Source of the DNA: Desulfosporosinus youngiae DSM 17734
GTDB lineage: Bacteria > Bacillota > Desulfitobacteriia > Desulfitobacteriales > Desulfitobacteriaceae
Length of the DNA stretch: 64,000 bases
Reading direction: 5' to 3'
NCBI RefSeq assembly: GCF_000244895.1
Contig: NZ_CM001441.1
Span: 2,934,226 to 2,998,225, forward strand
Shown here: piece after piece, positions 34,314 to 42,945 of the stretch
Numbering within the stretch: position 1 is the first letter of the stretch
Layout of the letters: every line of letters starts with the position of its first letter
The notes under the pieces: generated by a model
The model's input: only the letters and a program-made list of their open reading frames with translations
Told to the model about the DNA's origin: nothing
The model's database searches: none
Program-made: the position numbers and the translations under genes

Positions 34314-35569
34314 TGGATCGGTATATTCAGGGACAAATTTGCGGGTCAAAGTGGCTTATGCTCAGTGAAAAGACATGTGATAAGGACATACAAATTCGCA
34401 ATCAAATTAACGTCGAAATTGAAAATGTCAGTTGTGTGAAAAGCATCAGTTTCATAAATAACCTAAAAGACGGTGACCCCATACCAGACATTGGCGTAGA
34501 GCAGCACAACATTTCAGTCATATATGTGTACTTTCCTTTAGGCGATGGAGAGGCTTATTTAACGACAGAAAGTCTTGCCAATGATTTTGTATGTTATGCA
34601 CCTTACAATTGGAATGTAGAAAAGGCATATGATAAAAACCAGTACGGTGTCTATTTCAAGCTGTTTCCTACAGCAGGCTATACATTTGAGCCGAGAGAGA
34701 AAATGTATTTTAGTATAACCAATATGGTGACTTACGGCAGCTTAGAAAAAATGGTCTATGTGGCTGTGGATTTTACTTCCATTTTTATGGAAGAAGGAGA
34801 AAATGCCAATGGCACCGATTTTCTGGCGTGTTTCAAAAAAAGAATGCTATTAGAAGTCGTGTCTTTTGAAGCAACACCTGCAAGAGCAGCCGTAGGAGAC
34901 ACTATTAAGCTGAGCTGGGTTGTTGGAGGTGACGCCGTTAAGTGTATACTGACCCCAGGTGATCTTGAAGTCAGTAAGACTGGGAGTATTCAAACAAGCG
35001 TAACAGAAGACACTGAATTTATGATTTATGCAATAGGCGATGATCAACAAGTGAGCAGGTCCGCTACAGTATATATTGAAACGCCTATTATTCGCTTGTT
35101 CACCTGTAGTGCCAAGGACAACAAAATTCGTTATGGTGACTGCGTCACCTTCGAATACGATGTTCTGAACTGTTATAGCATCTTTATGAATCAAGGCATA
35201 GGGCGGTTAACAAGCAAAGTATTCAATGTGGTGCCAACACTGAAGTCAACGGATTATACTCTATGCTGTAAAGGTCCAAATGGATTGATAAAGCAGACAA
35301 TTACCATTAACATAACAGACTTCTTAGAAGTTAAAAATGTCGTTTTTTACAGATCAAAAAAATCGGATGGAAGCTATCAGTACACCTTGAGCTGGATTAT
35401 ACTAAACAACACTTCCAGTAAAATCATGACATCGGATGGTATTGTTAGAAGCCAAGATCAGCAAACCGGAAACATTACGTTCACAGATTCGTCTGGCAAT
35501 GCGCTGACAGTTAGGTTTTTATGTACTGGTAATGGTGGGCAGAAAATTGACAACGTGTATAGTGTTTAA
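34313..35569 (+). CDS. DUF6603 cluster: 418-residue protein with tandem Ig-like domains
   Basis: GTG 34313 overlaps the previous stop by one base and has an excellent AAGGAGG. An N-terminal domain of about 175 residues (YVYFPLGDGEAYLTTESL) resembles the start of the preceding protein in layout. Two or three Ig-like repeats follow, beginning EVVSFEATPARAAVGDTIKLSWVV (about 180), IIRLFTCSAKDNKIRYGDCVTFEY (about 258) and FLEVKNVVFYRSKKSDG. The 'ATPxxxxxGDTIxLSW' opening is typical of bacterial Ig-like folds used for binding or as spacers. It is the last intact gene of the cluster. Confidence 0.75.
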   Translation: MDRYIQGQICGSKWLMLSEKTCDKDIQIRNQINVEIENVSCVKSISFINNLKDGDPIPDIGVEQHNISVIYVYFPLGDGEAYLTTESLANDFVCYAPYNWNVEKAYDKNQYGVYFKLFPTAGYTFEPREKMYFSITNMVTYGSLEKMVYVAVDFTSIFMEEGENANGTDFLACFKKRMLLEVVSFEATPARAAVGDTIKLSWVVGGDAVKCILTPGDLEVSKTGSIQTSVTEDTEFMIYAIGDDQQVSRSATVYIETPIIRLFTCSAKDNKIRYGDCVTFEYDVLNCYSIFMNQGIGRLTSKVFNVVPTLKSTDYTLCCKGPNGLIKQTITINITDFLEVKNVVFYRSKKSDGSYQYTLSWIILNNTSSKIMTSDGIVRSQDQQTGNITFTDSSGNALTVRFLCTGNGGQKIDNVYSV

Positions 35570-35798
35570 TGAAAACTCAAAATCACACGCTAATAACAAT
35601 AAAGGCCTGACTTTCAAAAATTCGGAAGAACTACAGCGCCGTTTATCGAAGCATCAAAAAGCATGGGAAAGTTATACCCAGGCCATTGAAGCATATGATA
35701 AAATCTTATTGCTGTCACCAGATAATATTGAAGTTCATAAGAATATGGGCCTTGCCCTAAAAAGATTGGGAGATCTGCAGAGCAAGGAGGTACTGTAG
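35532..35798 (+). pseudogene. Tetratricopeptide-repeat remnant
   Basis: This open frame of 88 codons overlaps the 3' end of the previous gene and has no ribosome site for its nominal ATG. Its second half is a clean TPR unit (HQKAWESYTQAIEAYDKIL, then LSPDNIEVHKNMGLALKRLGD). TPR proteins are normally much longer, so this is most likely the stump of a gene fused to the cluster end by a deletion. It could also be a very short real TPR protein. Confidence 0.55.
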
Positions 35799-36784
35799 AG
35801 GAGATAGGCTGTATCGATTAGACATATGATAAAGCTTTGTAGTTGTCAATCAAATGAATTTATTAAAGAGTGAAATCCATACAAGAACCTGAAAAGATGT
35901 TTATGAAATAATGTTTAATACTTATTGCAAATGGGGTAGGGGATGATAATGTCTTCTTATTGTAAACCACTCTATAAGCTAAGGAACAAGTTAAAGAAGT
36001 ACCGTATTATACTGACGATTAGCTTAAATGTTAAGATGAACATATAGAAAATCCAACTACAGTTGGAAGACTTAATACGCGAAAGAATAAGAAGAAAAGC
36101 ACTTAATATTAACTCTTCACTAAATAGTCATTTAACGCATAGTTGATAGTGCAAGTGGTCAGGAATATTTTAATAAGTCATTGCTAATAACCCTAGAGAA
36201 TCCAATTCGTTTAGTCATGCATCACAATTTAACAATATAAAGTTCTGAATCGTATTATTAACACTTTCAACGCTTTGTATGGCACCTGTGGCCACAGTTT
36301 TCTCGGATCAGATGGTATTCCACACACTAGGCAACTATTTCAAAAGCCATACAGAGGTTTCTAGCGGCTAGTTTTTCAGTCCTATATATAGGACTCTGAC
36401 AAAAGATCCGATGGATAACGATAGTCCCAAACCCGATGTTTAATTATCATTTGAGTTTATCTAAATGCCCAATGTGCATACCTAATTAAAAAATCACAGA
36501 TAGCCAGAAAATCGCTGAGAAGGATAAATTGCGTTTATAAATCCTGTAAACCCGCATCGAGCTTTTCAGGCTATTATCTGTATAGCCCCCTGCGATAAAA
36601 CACACTCTACTTTACATAATATCTATTATAGGACCCAAAATAATATTCTTATTAACCTTTGAAGTCATTACAAAAAACAAAAATCACTGCAGATAAATAA
36701 ACAGTGATTTTTTGAATAGAGTCACGATCCAAATCTGCCGATAAAAATTTTCGTTAAGCAATATATAATTTGCCTTCGTAAATT
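35799..36784. other. Non-coding or decayed stretch
   Basis: This 986-bp AT-rich stretch has no open frame of useful length on either strand. It includes an exact 18-bp palindrome (AGTCCTATA and its complement, 36378-36395) and a hairpin at 36681-36710. With the TPR remnant at its left edge it looks like eroded gene sequence; I could not identify what it came from. Confidence 0.5.
36677..36714 (-). terminator. Bidirectional terminator-like hairpin
   Basis: aaatcactg, a 12-nt loop, cagtgattt, with A-rich flank on the left and T-rich on the right. It is downstream of the small minus-strand gene at 36785 and could also end plus-strand transcripts. Confidence 0.7.
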
Positions 36785-36997
36785 TCAACAATGATCAATG
36801 AATTGATAATCTGGCCAATTGATTTGATGATATAATTTTGCTAGTTTAGGATCAGTAAAACTCAACCATCCGCCATCTCGTTTCAAATCGCCTATTCCTT
36901 TATACAGTGTCTCACTCTTTTTTTGTAAGTAGGAGCAATTATCATTCATGTGTAAGGTACACTTTTTAGCTGGTTGATCAACATCGAGCCAAACCAT
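36785..36997 (-). CDS. Small conserved-looking hypothetical protein, 70 residues
   Basis: ATG 36997 lies eight bases after AAGGGGG, a good ribosome site, and the gene is followed by a terminator. The peptide MVWLDVDQPAKKCTLH... contains C-x-L-H and a second Cys (NDNCSYL), then a basic middle and the segment RDGGWLSFTDPKLAKLY. No membrane segment. The C/H pattern could bind metal, but nothing proves it. Composition and signals support a real gene; function unknown. Confidence 0.6.
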   Translation of the reverse strand: MVWLDVDQPAKKCTLHMNDNCSYLQKKSETLYKGIGDLKRDGGWLSFTDPKLAKLYHQINWPDYQFIDHC

Positions 36998-37336
36998 AAT
37001 AAGTTCCCCCTTCTTCCCATGACTGTATTAAGGCTAAGTTTAACATGAAAGAGTCATTCAATATTCAATTTTCTCATCCTAAACCATTCTTCATTTGTTC
37101 ACATATTCCTCTATAAAGACTAAAAAACTATGAATATTTATTTAATTTATTCTCACTCCCTAATCAACAGACCTACAAAAATTAGTGTTACCCCAGGGAG
37201 AATGGTTGTATCTCCCCCCCCTTTTAGACTAACTTCGTTTTTTCTTTTTCCTGTAAGTACGCCAGTGAACTTTACCCTTGGCCGACATAGGCAGACAGAC
37301 TCTCTGCAAATTCCACGATCGTGGATATTCATAGGA
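36998..37336. other. Intergenic, no gene seen
   Basis: AT-rich with a C8 run (about 37213-37221) and an exact 14-bp palindrome around CGATCG (37312-37325). It contains the upstream region of the small minus-strand gene. Nothing else is supported. Confidence 0.4.
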
Positions 37337-37915
37337 TTAAATACCCGTGAAAACCGGCTTTAAATCTATTGCGAGATCCGGGAAGATACTTACTGTAATT
37401 TGGTCTTCTTCTGAAAATACATTCGGTCTACCGTATCTATTGTTCTCCTGCAGCAAGAATACGCTCACGATCTTTTGTTCCGGTTCAACAATCCAGTATT
37501 CTTTTACGCCGACCTTTTCATATTTGTTGAATTTCGTTATTTTATCCGTTCTTGCAGTTGAAGGTGAGATTATTTCGATGATTAATTCTGGCACTCCAAA
37601 AAAACCTGTCTTTCTAAGTTTACTTTTATCACAAATTACAACGATATCTGGCTGGGAGATAACGTTAGAGATTTTTTCATCACTTTCATTAAATTCAGGA
37701 ATACAAAGGTCAAAAGGAGCAGCAAAAATCTGACAGGACTTGCCTTTAAGGTATTCGTAGAATTGGCCGAAAATATTGCCGGATATAGCTTGGTGTTGCC
37801 AGGAAGGAGCAGCTTGCATATAAGGTACACCGTCGATGATTTCCCAACGTTCACCTTCCGGCCAGGTTAGGTAATCAGCATAAGTATATTTTTCCTTGGA
37901 TTCCAGAATTGGCAT
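37337..37915 (-). CDS. Uma2-family (DUF820) restriction-endonuclease-like protein, copy 2
   Basis: The protein has 192 residues from ATG 37915, with AGGGAGTG upstream. It is clearly paralogous to the protein at 19378: both contain TYADYL(N/T)WPE, ERWEIIDG(I/V)PYMQA, KITKFNKYEK-type cores and KEYWIVEP. The PD-(D/E)xK residues (Asp in QPDIVVICDKSK, Glu in PELIIEIISPS, Lys in TKFNKYEK) are intact. It has the same orientation as copy 1 and lies on the other side of the DUF6603 cluster. The family's role is unknown; some members accompany mobile DNA. Confidence 0.88.
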   Translation of the reverse strand: MPILESKEKYTYADYLTWPEGERWEIIDGVPYMQAAPSWQHQAISGNIFGQFYEYLKGKSCQIFAAPFDLCIPEFNESDEKISNVISQPDIVVICDKSKLRKTGFFGVPELIIEIISPSTARTDKITKFNKYEKVGVKEYWIVEPEQKIVSVFLLQENNRYGRPNVFSEEDQITVSIFPDLAIDLKPVFTGI

Positions 37916-38007
37916 AAAATCACTCCCTGTTAAAAAATTCCTTTTAAATAGTTTAACATATCCGATATATGGATAACAGATAAAAAGTTTATTTTGTAAC
38001 TATAACA

Positions 38008-39081
38008 TTACTTTTTAACCATAGGTAATTCAACGGTGAAAATCGACCCTTTCCCTAGCTCACTGTTAAAATATATTTTCCCATTAGATAATTCAATAAT
38101 CTTCTTCACTATAGCGAGACCTAAGCCATTACCCTCTTTAGAGCGTGATTTGTCAGCCTTATAAAAACGATCAAAAATTCTCTCCTTATCTTCCTCAGAT
38201 ATGCCTTTCCCATTATCGGCAATGTCAACTCTAATGATATCTTCGCTCCTATATAGATTAACTCTGAGTGAACCATTTTGATTGGAAAATTTAAGGGCGT
38301 TTTGAATTAGGTTAAGCCATACCTGCTGAAGCAGATGTTCATTCCCTATATAAATTATTTTTTCCAGATTGATATCTAACCTAATATTTTTCTCCATCCA
38401 ATCCGCTTCCAGAATTAAAATACAAGACCTTAATTGTTCATCAAGAGAAAAAACAGTTGCTTGTTCTCGAATGCTTTTACTATCCAATTCCGAAAGCTTC
38501 AATAAATTAGTGGACAGCAAAGAAAGCCTTTCGCTCTCATTCACAATGATGTCACTGTACTCTTGTAATTGTTCGTCGGATAGTTGACCATTTCTGATTA
38601 ACTTGGCAAACCCTCTTATTGAGGTAATAGGGGTTTTGAATTCATGTGAAACATTGGAAACAAAATCTTTATGAATATGATCTATGCTCTTTAGTTCTTT
38701 AGCCATCAAATTAAAATCAGAGGCTAACTGCCCAATTTCATCCTTACTTTTGATCATTACATGAGTATCGAAGTTACCTTTGGCTACCTCTTTGGAAGCC
38801 TCGGAAATAAGCTTTATTGGTTTTATGATTTTTCTCACAGTCAATAGAATTATAATCGTTCCGATTACTGCGCTAAGCTGAAATGTTAATCCGGTTGCTA
38901 ACCTGATTCTTTGAAATTCATTGTAAAATTCTTGCCGGTCAACTGTCAGCTCTGTAAAAACACTGTTTCTCATAATCAACATTATAACGCCGAAAGTTAG
39001 AGAATTTAAAAACCACCAAATTCCCAAAAAGATAAGGGTAAATTTAATGTAGATTGAATTGAAAAACAATCGCTTTTTCAT
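38008..39081 (-). CDS. Membrane sensor histidine kinase (HAMP, HisKA, HATPase)
   Basis: This 357-residue kinase has two membrane helices (about 13-37 and 65-83) flanking a very short extracellular loop of about 27 residues. A HAMP domain follows, then HisKA with His146 in NVSHEFKTPITSIRG and a HATPase domain with N (LIQNALKF), DNGKGI and GNGLGLAIVKKI. The short loop is typical of kinases that sense the membrane or a partner transporter and not a free ligand. ATG 39081 overlaps the regulator stop (ATGA). The efflux genes upstream are the likely partners. Confidence 0.93.
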   Translation of the reverse strand: MKKRLFFNSIYIKFTLIFLGIWWFLNSLTFGVIMLIMRNSVFTELTVDRQEFYNEFQRIRLATGLTFQLSAVIGTIIILLTVRKIIKPIKLISEASKEVAKGNFDTHVMIKSKDEIGQLASDFNLMAKELKSIDHIHKDFVSNVSHEFKTPITSIRGFAKLIRNGQLSDEQLQEYSDIIVNESERLSLLSTNLLKLSELDSKSIREQATVFSLDEQLRSCILILEADWMEKNIRLDINLEKIIYIGNEHLLQQVWLNLIQNALKFSNQNGSLRVNLYRSEDIIRVDIADNGKGISEEDKERIFDRFYKADKSRSKEGNGLGLAIVKKIIELSNGKIYFNSELGKGSIFTVELPMVKK

Positions 39082-39752
39082 AGATACTTTTCCACCTTAT
39101 ACCCTAGCCCTCTAATAGTAATAATTTTGAATTCCTCATACTTGTCAAATTTCTCACGAAGCCTTTTAATATGAACATCTACCGTTCGTTCGTCCGTGTC
39201 GCTATCGAATCCCCAAATCTCATCCATTAGCTCTTGACGCGTGAAAATTCTTTTTGGATAATTAAGCAGTTTGAATAATAGGTAAAACTCCTTTTGAGGA
39301 AGTAGAATTGCTTCGGTTTTTGTTGTTACTGTTAAGGTCTCATAATCAAGAGTAATATCACCCACAACAATTTTATGCTCGTTAGAAATCTTAGCTCGAC
39401 GAAGCAAGGCGGAGACTCGCAGCAGCATTTCATCAAAATCGATGGGTTTAACCATATAATCGTCGCTTCCCACTGAAAAGCCTTTTTTCTTATCTTCAAT
39501 GGTTTCCTTAGCCGTTATCATTAGAATGGGCAAATTAAAGTTTAAGCCTCGAAGTTCCTTAGCCAGACTATACCCGTCCATGTTAGGCATCATAATATCT
39601 AAAATTATGAGATCAATATGCTCTTTATCTAATACGTCTAAAGCCTCCAAACCGTCCGCAGCAGCAAAAACATTGTATCCATCACGAAGCAAATACATCT
39701 TCAATAGCTTCCGAATACTGTCGTTATCGTCGACAATTAGTATATTTACCAT
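39078..39752 (-). CDS. OmpR-family response regulator
   Basis: Residues 1-120 form a receiver domain with D9/D10, phospho-acceptor D52 (LIILDIMMPNMDG) and Lys in YMVKPIDF. Residues 125-224 form a winged-helix DNA-binding domain (KRIFTRQELMDEIWGFDSDTDERTVDVHIKRLREK). ATG 39752 has GGGAGG upstream. It is coupled to the kinase by a four-base overlap. It probably regulates the adjacent MacAB-like pump, whose genes end 66 bp upstream on the same strand. Confidence 0.94.
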   Translation of the reverse strand: MVNILIVDDNDSIRKLLKMYLLRDGYNVFAAADGLEALDVLDKEHIDLIILDIMMPNMDGYSLAKELRGLNFNLPILMITAKETIEDKKKGFSVGSDDYMVKPIDFDEMLLRVSALLRRAKISNEHKIVVGDITLDYETLTVTTKTEAILLPQKEFYLLFKLLNYPKRIFTRQELMDEIWGFDSDTDERTVDVHIKRLREKFDKYEEFKIITIRGLGYKVEKYL

Positions 39753-39765
39753 GATTAAACCTCCC

Positions 39766-39794
39766 TAGCCCCCAAAACTATGTTTTAGGGGCTA
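39766..39794 (-). other. Hairpin between efflux genes and two-component genes
   Basis: tagcccc(c)aaaac-tat-gttttaggggcta is a 12-bp stem with one bulge, placed just before the ribosome site of the regulator gene. There is no T-tract, so it is more likely an mRNA processing or stability element than a terminator. Confidence 0.45.
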
Positions 39795-39817
39795 AATTAA
39801 TGGGACAGACACCATCC

Positions 39818-40990
39818 TTATAAACTGCGCAGTGCGTCAATGGGATTTAACTGACTTGCTTTTCTTGCAGGCATATATCCGAATACAATACCTACTAATC
39901 CGGAAAATCCTACAGCAAGTGCAATGGTAGCCAGGGAAAGGGAAAATCCTATACCAATTAAAGCTGCAGCAGTGTAAGCTATTAAACCTCCCAGAACCAA
40001 GCCAATAAGACCACCGACTAGGGAGAGAAATATTGACTCAATAACAAATTGAAGCTGAATTCTATTGGGTGTTGCACCTAAGGCTTTCCGCAAACCTATT
40101 TCCGTCGTTCGCTCAGTAATAGATACAAGCATCATATTCATAATTCCAATACCGCCTACGACAAGGGATATGCCAGCAATTCCAGCCAGCAGGAGTGACA
40201 TCATGGACATCATGGATTCAAAGGATTCGATCATGTCCCCCATGTTAAAAATAGTATAGGCATTATCCTTATAGTTAAAAGCCGGATTAAGCACTCCTTT
40301 AATATCTGTCACAGTATCATCAGCTAATGAAGTATCCTCCAAAAATACATCCAGACTGGATATATTCTTTACTCCCAGGCTTCGCAATGCTGTAGTATAG
40401 GGGATTATTACAGAGTCATTGTTTGATCCCATACTAAATCCACTGGAAGCCTTTAAGGTACCAATTACGGTAAAATGGGTACCATTGACAACAAGATCTT
40501 TGCCAAGAGGATCGACACCATAATAAAGTTTGTCTATAATATCGCTGCCAATAATGGCAACCTGATTTTTACTGTTTAAGTCAAGACTATTTATAGGCCT
40601 GCCGGTCTTAAGCAAGCTGGAATCCATGTTGAAATACACATCGTTTTTACCCTGAACTGAAACGTTCTCCAGGAGCTTTCCGGCGTAGACGACACCGGTC
40701 TTTCCTGAAATTGTTGGAGATACCCCTTTAATATTCTCTACCTCTGAAATGTTCAGCATATCCTCTTGATTAAGCCCTTGTTTAAGAGGAGTACCCATTA
40801 CATTTACAGTGATTTTATTGGCACCTAGTTCAGTGACCTGATCACTGATACTATTTGTTGCACCCTGAACAATCGTAATTAAGGCAATAATTGATGCTAC
40901 TCCTATTACAATACCCAGCATTGTCAAAAATGAACGCAGTTTATTTCTAACAATATTTTCATAGGACATTTTTATACTCTCAAGCAGCAT
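39818..40990 (-). CDS. MacB-like ABC transporter permease (FtsX/MacB core)
   Basis: This 390-residue protein has one N-terminal helix (LTMLGIVIGVASIIALITIVQGA), a large extracytoplasmic domain (about 45-260) and three C-terminal helices, the MacB layout. Marks include ENIVRNKLRSFLTMLGIVIG at the start and SITERTTEIGLRKALGAT before the last two helices. It forms a tripartite-type export or mechanotransmission pump with the ATPase and adaptor encoded upstream. The start lies directly after the ATPase stop. Confidence 0.92.
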   Translation of the reverse strand: MLLESIKMSYENIVRNKLRSFLTMLGIVIGVASIIALITIVQGATNSISDQVTELGANKITVNVMGTPLKQGLNQEDMLNISEVENIKGVSPTISGKTGVVYAGKLLENVSVQGKNDVYFNMDSSLLKTGRPINSLDLNSKNQVAIIGSDIIDKLYYGVDPLGKDLVVNGTHFTVIGTLKASSGFSMGSNNDSVIIPYTTALRSLGVKNISSLDVFLEDTSLADDTVTDIKGVLNPAFNYKDNAYTIFNMGDMIESFESMMSMMSLLLAGIAGISLVVGGIGIMNMMLVSITERTTEIGLRKALGATPNRIQLQFVIESIFLSLVGGLIGLVLGGLIAYTAAALIGIGFSLSLATIALAVGFSGLVGIVFGYMPARKASQLNPIDALRSL

Positions 40991-41674
40991 CTACTGAACC
41001 TCCTGTTCCGTCAAATGTCCATCCAGAATATTGACAACCCTCTTGGCATGACGCGCAATCCCGATATCGTGGGTAATCATAATTATTGTTCTTCCGTCAT
41101 GATTCAATTCCTCAAAGAGCTCCATAACCTGAGTCCCTGTTTTTTGATCTAAGGCACCCGTTGGTTCATCAGCCAGCAAAATTGTCGGCTCAGTAACCAA
41201 AGCACGGGCAATTGCCACACGTTGTTGCTGACCTCCGGACAGCTGTGTCGGTAAGTTTTTTGTTTTTTCAACTAAACCTACCCGATCAAGCATTTTCATA
41301 GCACGTTCTTTTCGTTCGGATGATGATAAGCCCGCATAAATCAACGGAAGCTCTACATTTTGAAGCGCGCTTAAGCGAGGCAGGAGCTGAAAGCTCTGAA
41401 ATACAAAGCCAATTTCTTTATTTCTAATAAAGGCAAGTTCAGTTTCGTCGAGGTCTTCAATATCATTGCCAGAGAGCAGATATTTTCCCGATGTTGGCAT
41501 GTCCAAACAGCCAATGATGTTCATCATAGTCGATTTCCCCGATCCTGAGGGTCCGAGCAAGGATAGAAATTCGCCGGAATTTACGGTCAAGTTAACATTA
41601 TGCAATACTTCCAACTCTTCTTCTCCCATATAGTAGCTCTTGGAAATATTCTGCATACTCAGGACTTCTGGCAT
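40991..41674 (-). CDS. MacB/LolD-type ABC transporter ATPase
   Basis: The protein has 227 residues and all ATPase motifs: Walker A GPSGSGKS, Q-loop in FQSFQLLPRLSALQN, signature LSGGQQQR, Walker B TILLADEPTG and the switch His in MITHD. 'GALDQKTG' after Walker B is typical of the LolD/MacB group. The start overlaps the adaptor gene stop by one base. It energises the permease at 39818. Confidence 0.94.
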   Translation of the reverse strand: MPEVLSMQNISKSYYMGEEELEVLHNVNLTVNSGEFLSLLGPSGSGKSTMMNIIGCLDMPTSGKYLLSGNDIEDLDETELAFIRNKEIGFVFQSFQLLPRLSALQNVELPLIYAGLSSSERKERAMKMLDRVGLVEKTKNLPTQLSGGQQQRVAIARALVTEPTILLADEPTGALDQKTGTQVMELFEELNHDGRTIIMITHDIGIARHAKRVVNILDGHLTEQEVQ

Positions 41675-42555
41675 TAATCATCACCCCCTGTATTATTCAT
41701 CCCGCCTCCGGGAAAATTCATTCCTTCCGTGGTTGAAGTCTTGGTATAGTAAACAGTCTCTCCGCTTACAAGACCACTTTTAACTTCTACGACTATCCCA
41801 TCATTGAGGCCGGTAGTAACTTCAGTCCTGGTTTCCGCACCACTCTCATCTTTTTTAAGAATATAGGGTTTATTATTCTCGTTAAATTGAAGTGCTGTCA
41901 TAGGCAATGTGACAACCCCGTTAACTTGATTGCTAATAATTTTTACCTCAGCAGACATTCCGATTCTGACACTTTCATCCTTTTCAAGATCGATTATTGC
42001 CGTAAAGAATGTCACCCCATTAGTAATCTGTCCTTCTTTAGACATTGAGCTGATCTTACCCTTTATTTCTTTGTTTATTGCTCCTAATTTAACCGTTGCC
42101 TCCTTGCCTTTCTCAATAGCTCCGATGTCATACTCATCTACTTTGACTTTGATCTGAAGATTGTCATAATCTACGACTTCTAATAGTTTGGTACCGGCCA
42201 TTACTTGTGCCTTTTCCTCAACATTGATATTAACTATTTCCCCCTGTATTTTTGACTTAATTTCTTCTCCGGCGGAAGTTTTAATTAATACAGTCCCTTC
42301 TTTGACGAGCTCCCCTTCTTTCACTTTGATTTCCGAAATTTGCATAACCTTTTCCGAAGTCACGGTTTGACGATCTTTTGTCTCTACATTTCCTGAGAAG
42401 GAATAATAGGTTGTAATATCTCCTGTTTTAGCAACTACGCTTTCATAAGGAGATGGTGCCGGTTTCCTGATATAGGTAACTCCTAACCCCACAACTGTTG
42501 CAGCTATCACCCCGAACACAATCCATTTAAGAGCTGATTTTCTTTTTTTGCTCAT
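41674..42555 (-). CDS. Efflux RND-type membrane fusion protein (MacA/HlyD-like)
   Basis: I chose ATG 42555, with GGAGG upstream; an earlier in-frame start at 42591 adds 12 residues. One N-terminal helix (WIVFGVIAATVVGLGVTYI) anchors a periplasmic-type adaptor: a split biotinyl-lipoyl domain (VMQISEIKVKEGELVKEGTVLIK and GEIVNINVEEKAQVMAGTKLLEV) and beta-barrel segments. The helical hairpin is very short, as usual in Gram-positives without an outer membrane. A glycine/asparagine tail ends the protein. First gene of the adaptor-ATPase-permease operon. Confidence 0.9.
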   Translation of the reverse strand: MSKKRKSALKWIVFGVIAATVVGLGVTYIRKPAPSPYESVVAKTGDITTYYSFSGNVETKDRQTVTSEKVMQISEIKVKEGELVKEGTVLIKTSAGEEIKSKIQGEIVNINVEEKAQVMAGTKLLEVVDYDNLQIKVKVDEYDIGAIEKGKEATVKLGAINKEIKGKISSMSKEGQITNGVTFFTAIIDLEKDESVRIGMSAEVKIISNQVNGVVTLPMTALQFNENNKPYILKKDESGAETRTEVTTGLNDGIVVEVKSGLVSGETVYYTKTSTTEGMNFPGGGMNNTGGDD

Positions 42556-42591
42556 TTTTAACGATAACCTCCATTTTTTTATTGAAGACAT

Positions 42592-42945
42592 GAATAATCT
42601 TAATACGGTTGTATGAATTCAATATGAACTTGAACCTTTATCCTCAAATTACAGTTTTCTACATATGTACAAGAAAATATGCAAGCTTAATCAGTTGAGC
42701 GTGATTCCCTACGATAGTTGATCGTGAAAGGGTTAAAGCCGAAAGCGTTAATCCGGAAGCGTGATAAAACAGGAAAATGACGATAAAAAAAAAGCCATCC
42801 CTTGTAAAAAGATTACAAGGAAATGGCTTCTTCATCTTAGCAGGCATGGAATGTAATTGAATAAGTGCAAATAATTAAGTGTGTCCCTCAATGAGTAAGG
42901 TCATAGCTTACTGGATAGGCGCTTGAAGGGGAATTGGTTCCCGGG
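42592..42945. other. Intergenic with terminator
   Basis: Contains the upstream region of the efflux operon and the terminator at 42785-42830. No gene supported. Confidence 0.5.
42785..42830 (-). terminator. Terminator downstream of the CDP-alcohol phosphotransferase gene
   Basis: Two stacked stems (aagccat/atggctt outer, cttgtaa/ttacaag inner) are followed on the minus strand by nine T. Confidence 0.88.

Noticed and set aside
20514-35798. Contractile injection system or phage tail-like particle
   Set aside because: No sheath, tube, baseplate, spike, AAA+ ATPase or tape-measure motif was recognised; only the large beta-rich proteins suggest it.
38008-42555. Bacitracin-type BceRS-BceAB module
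   Set aside because: The permease has one plus three helices and an adaptor gene is present, the MacAB layout, not the ten-helix BceB type.
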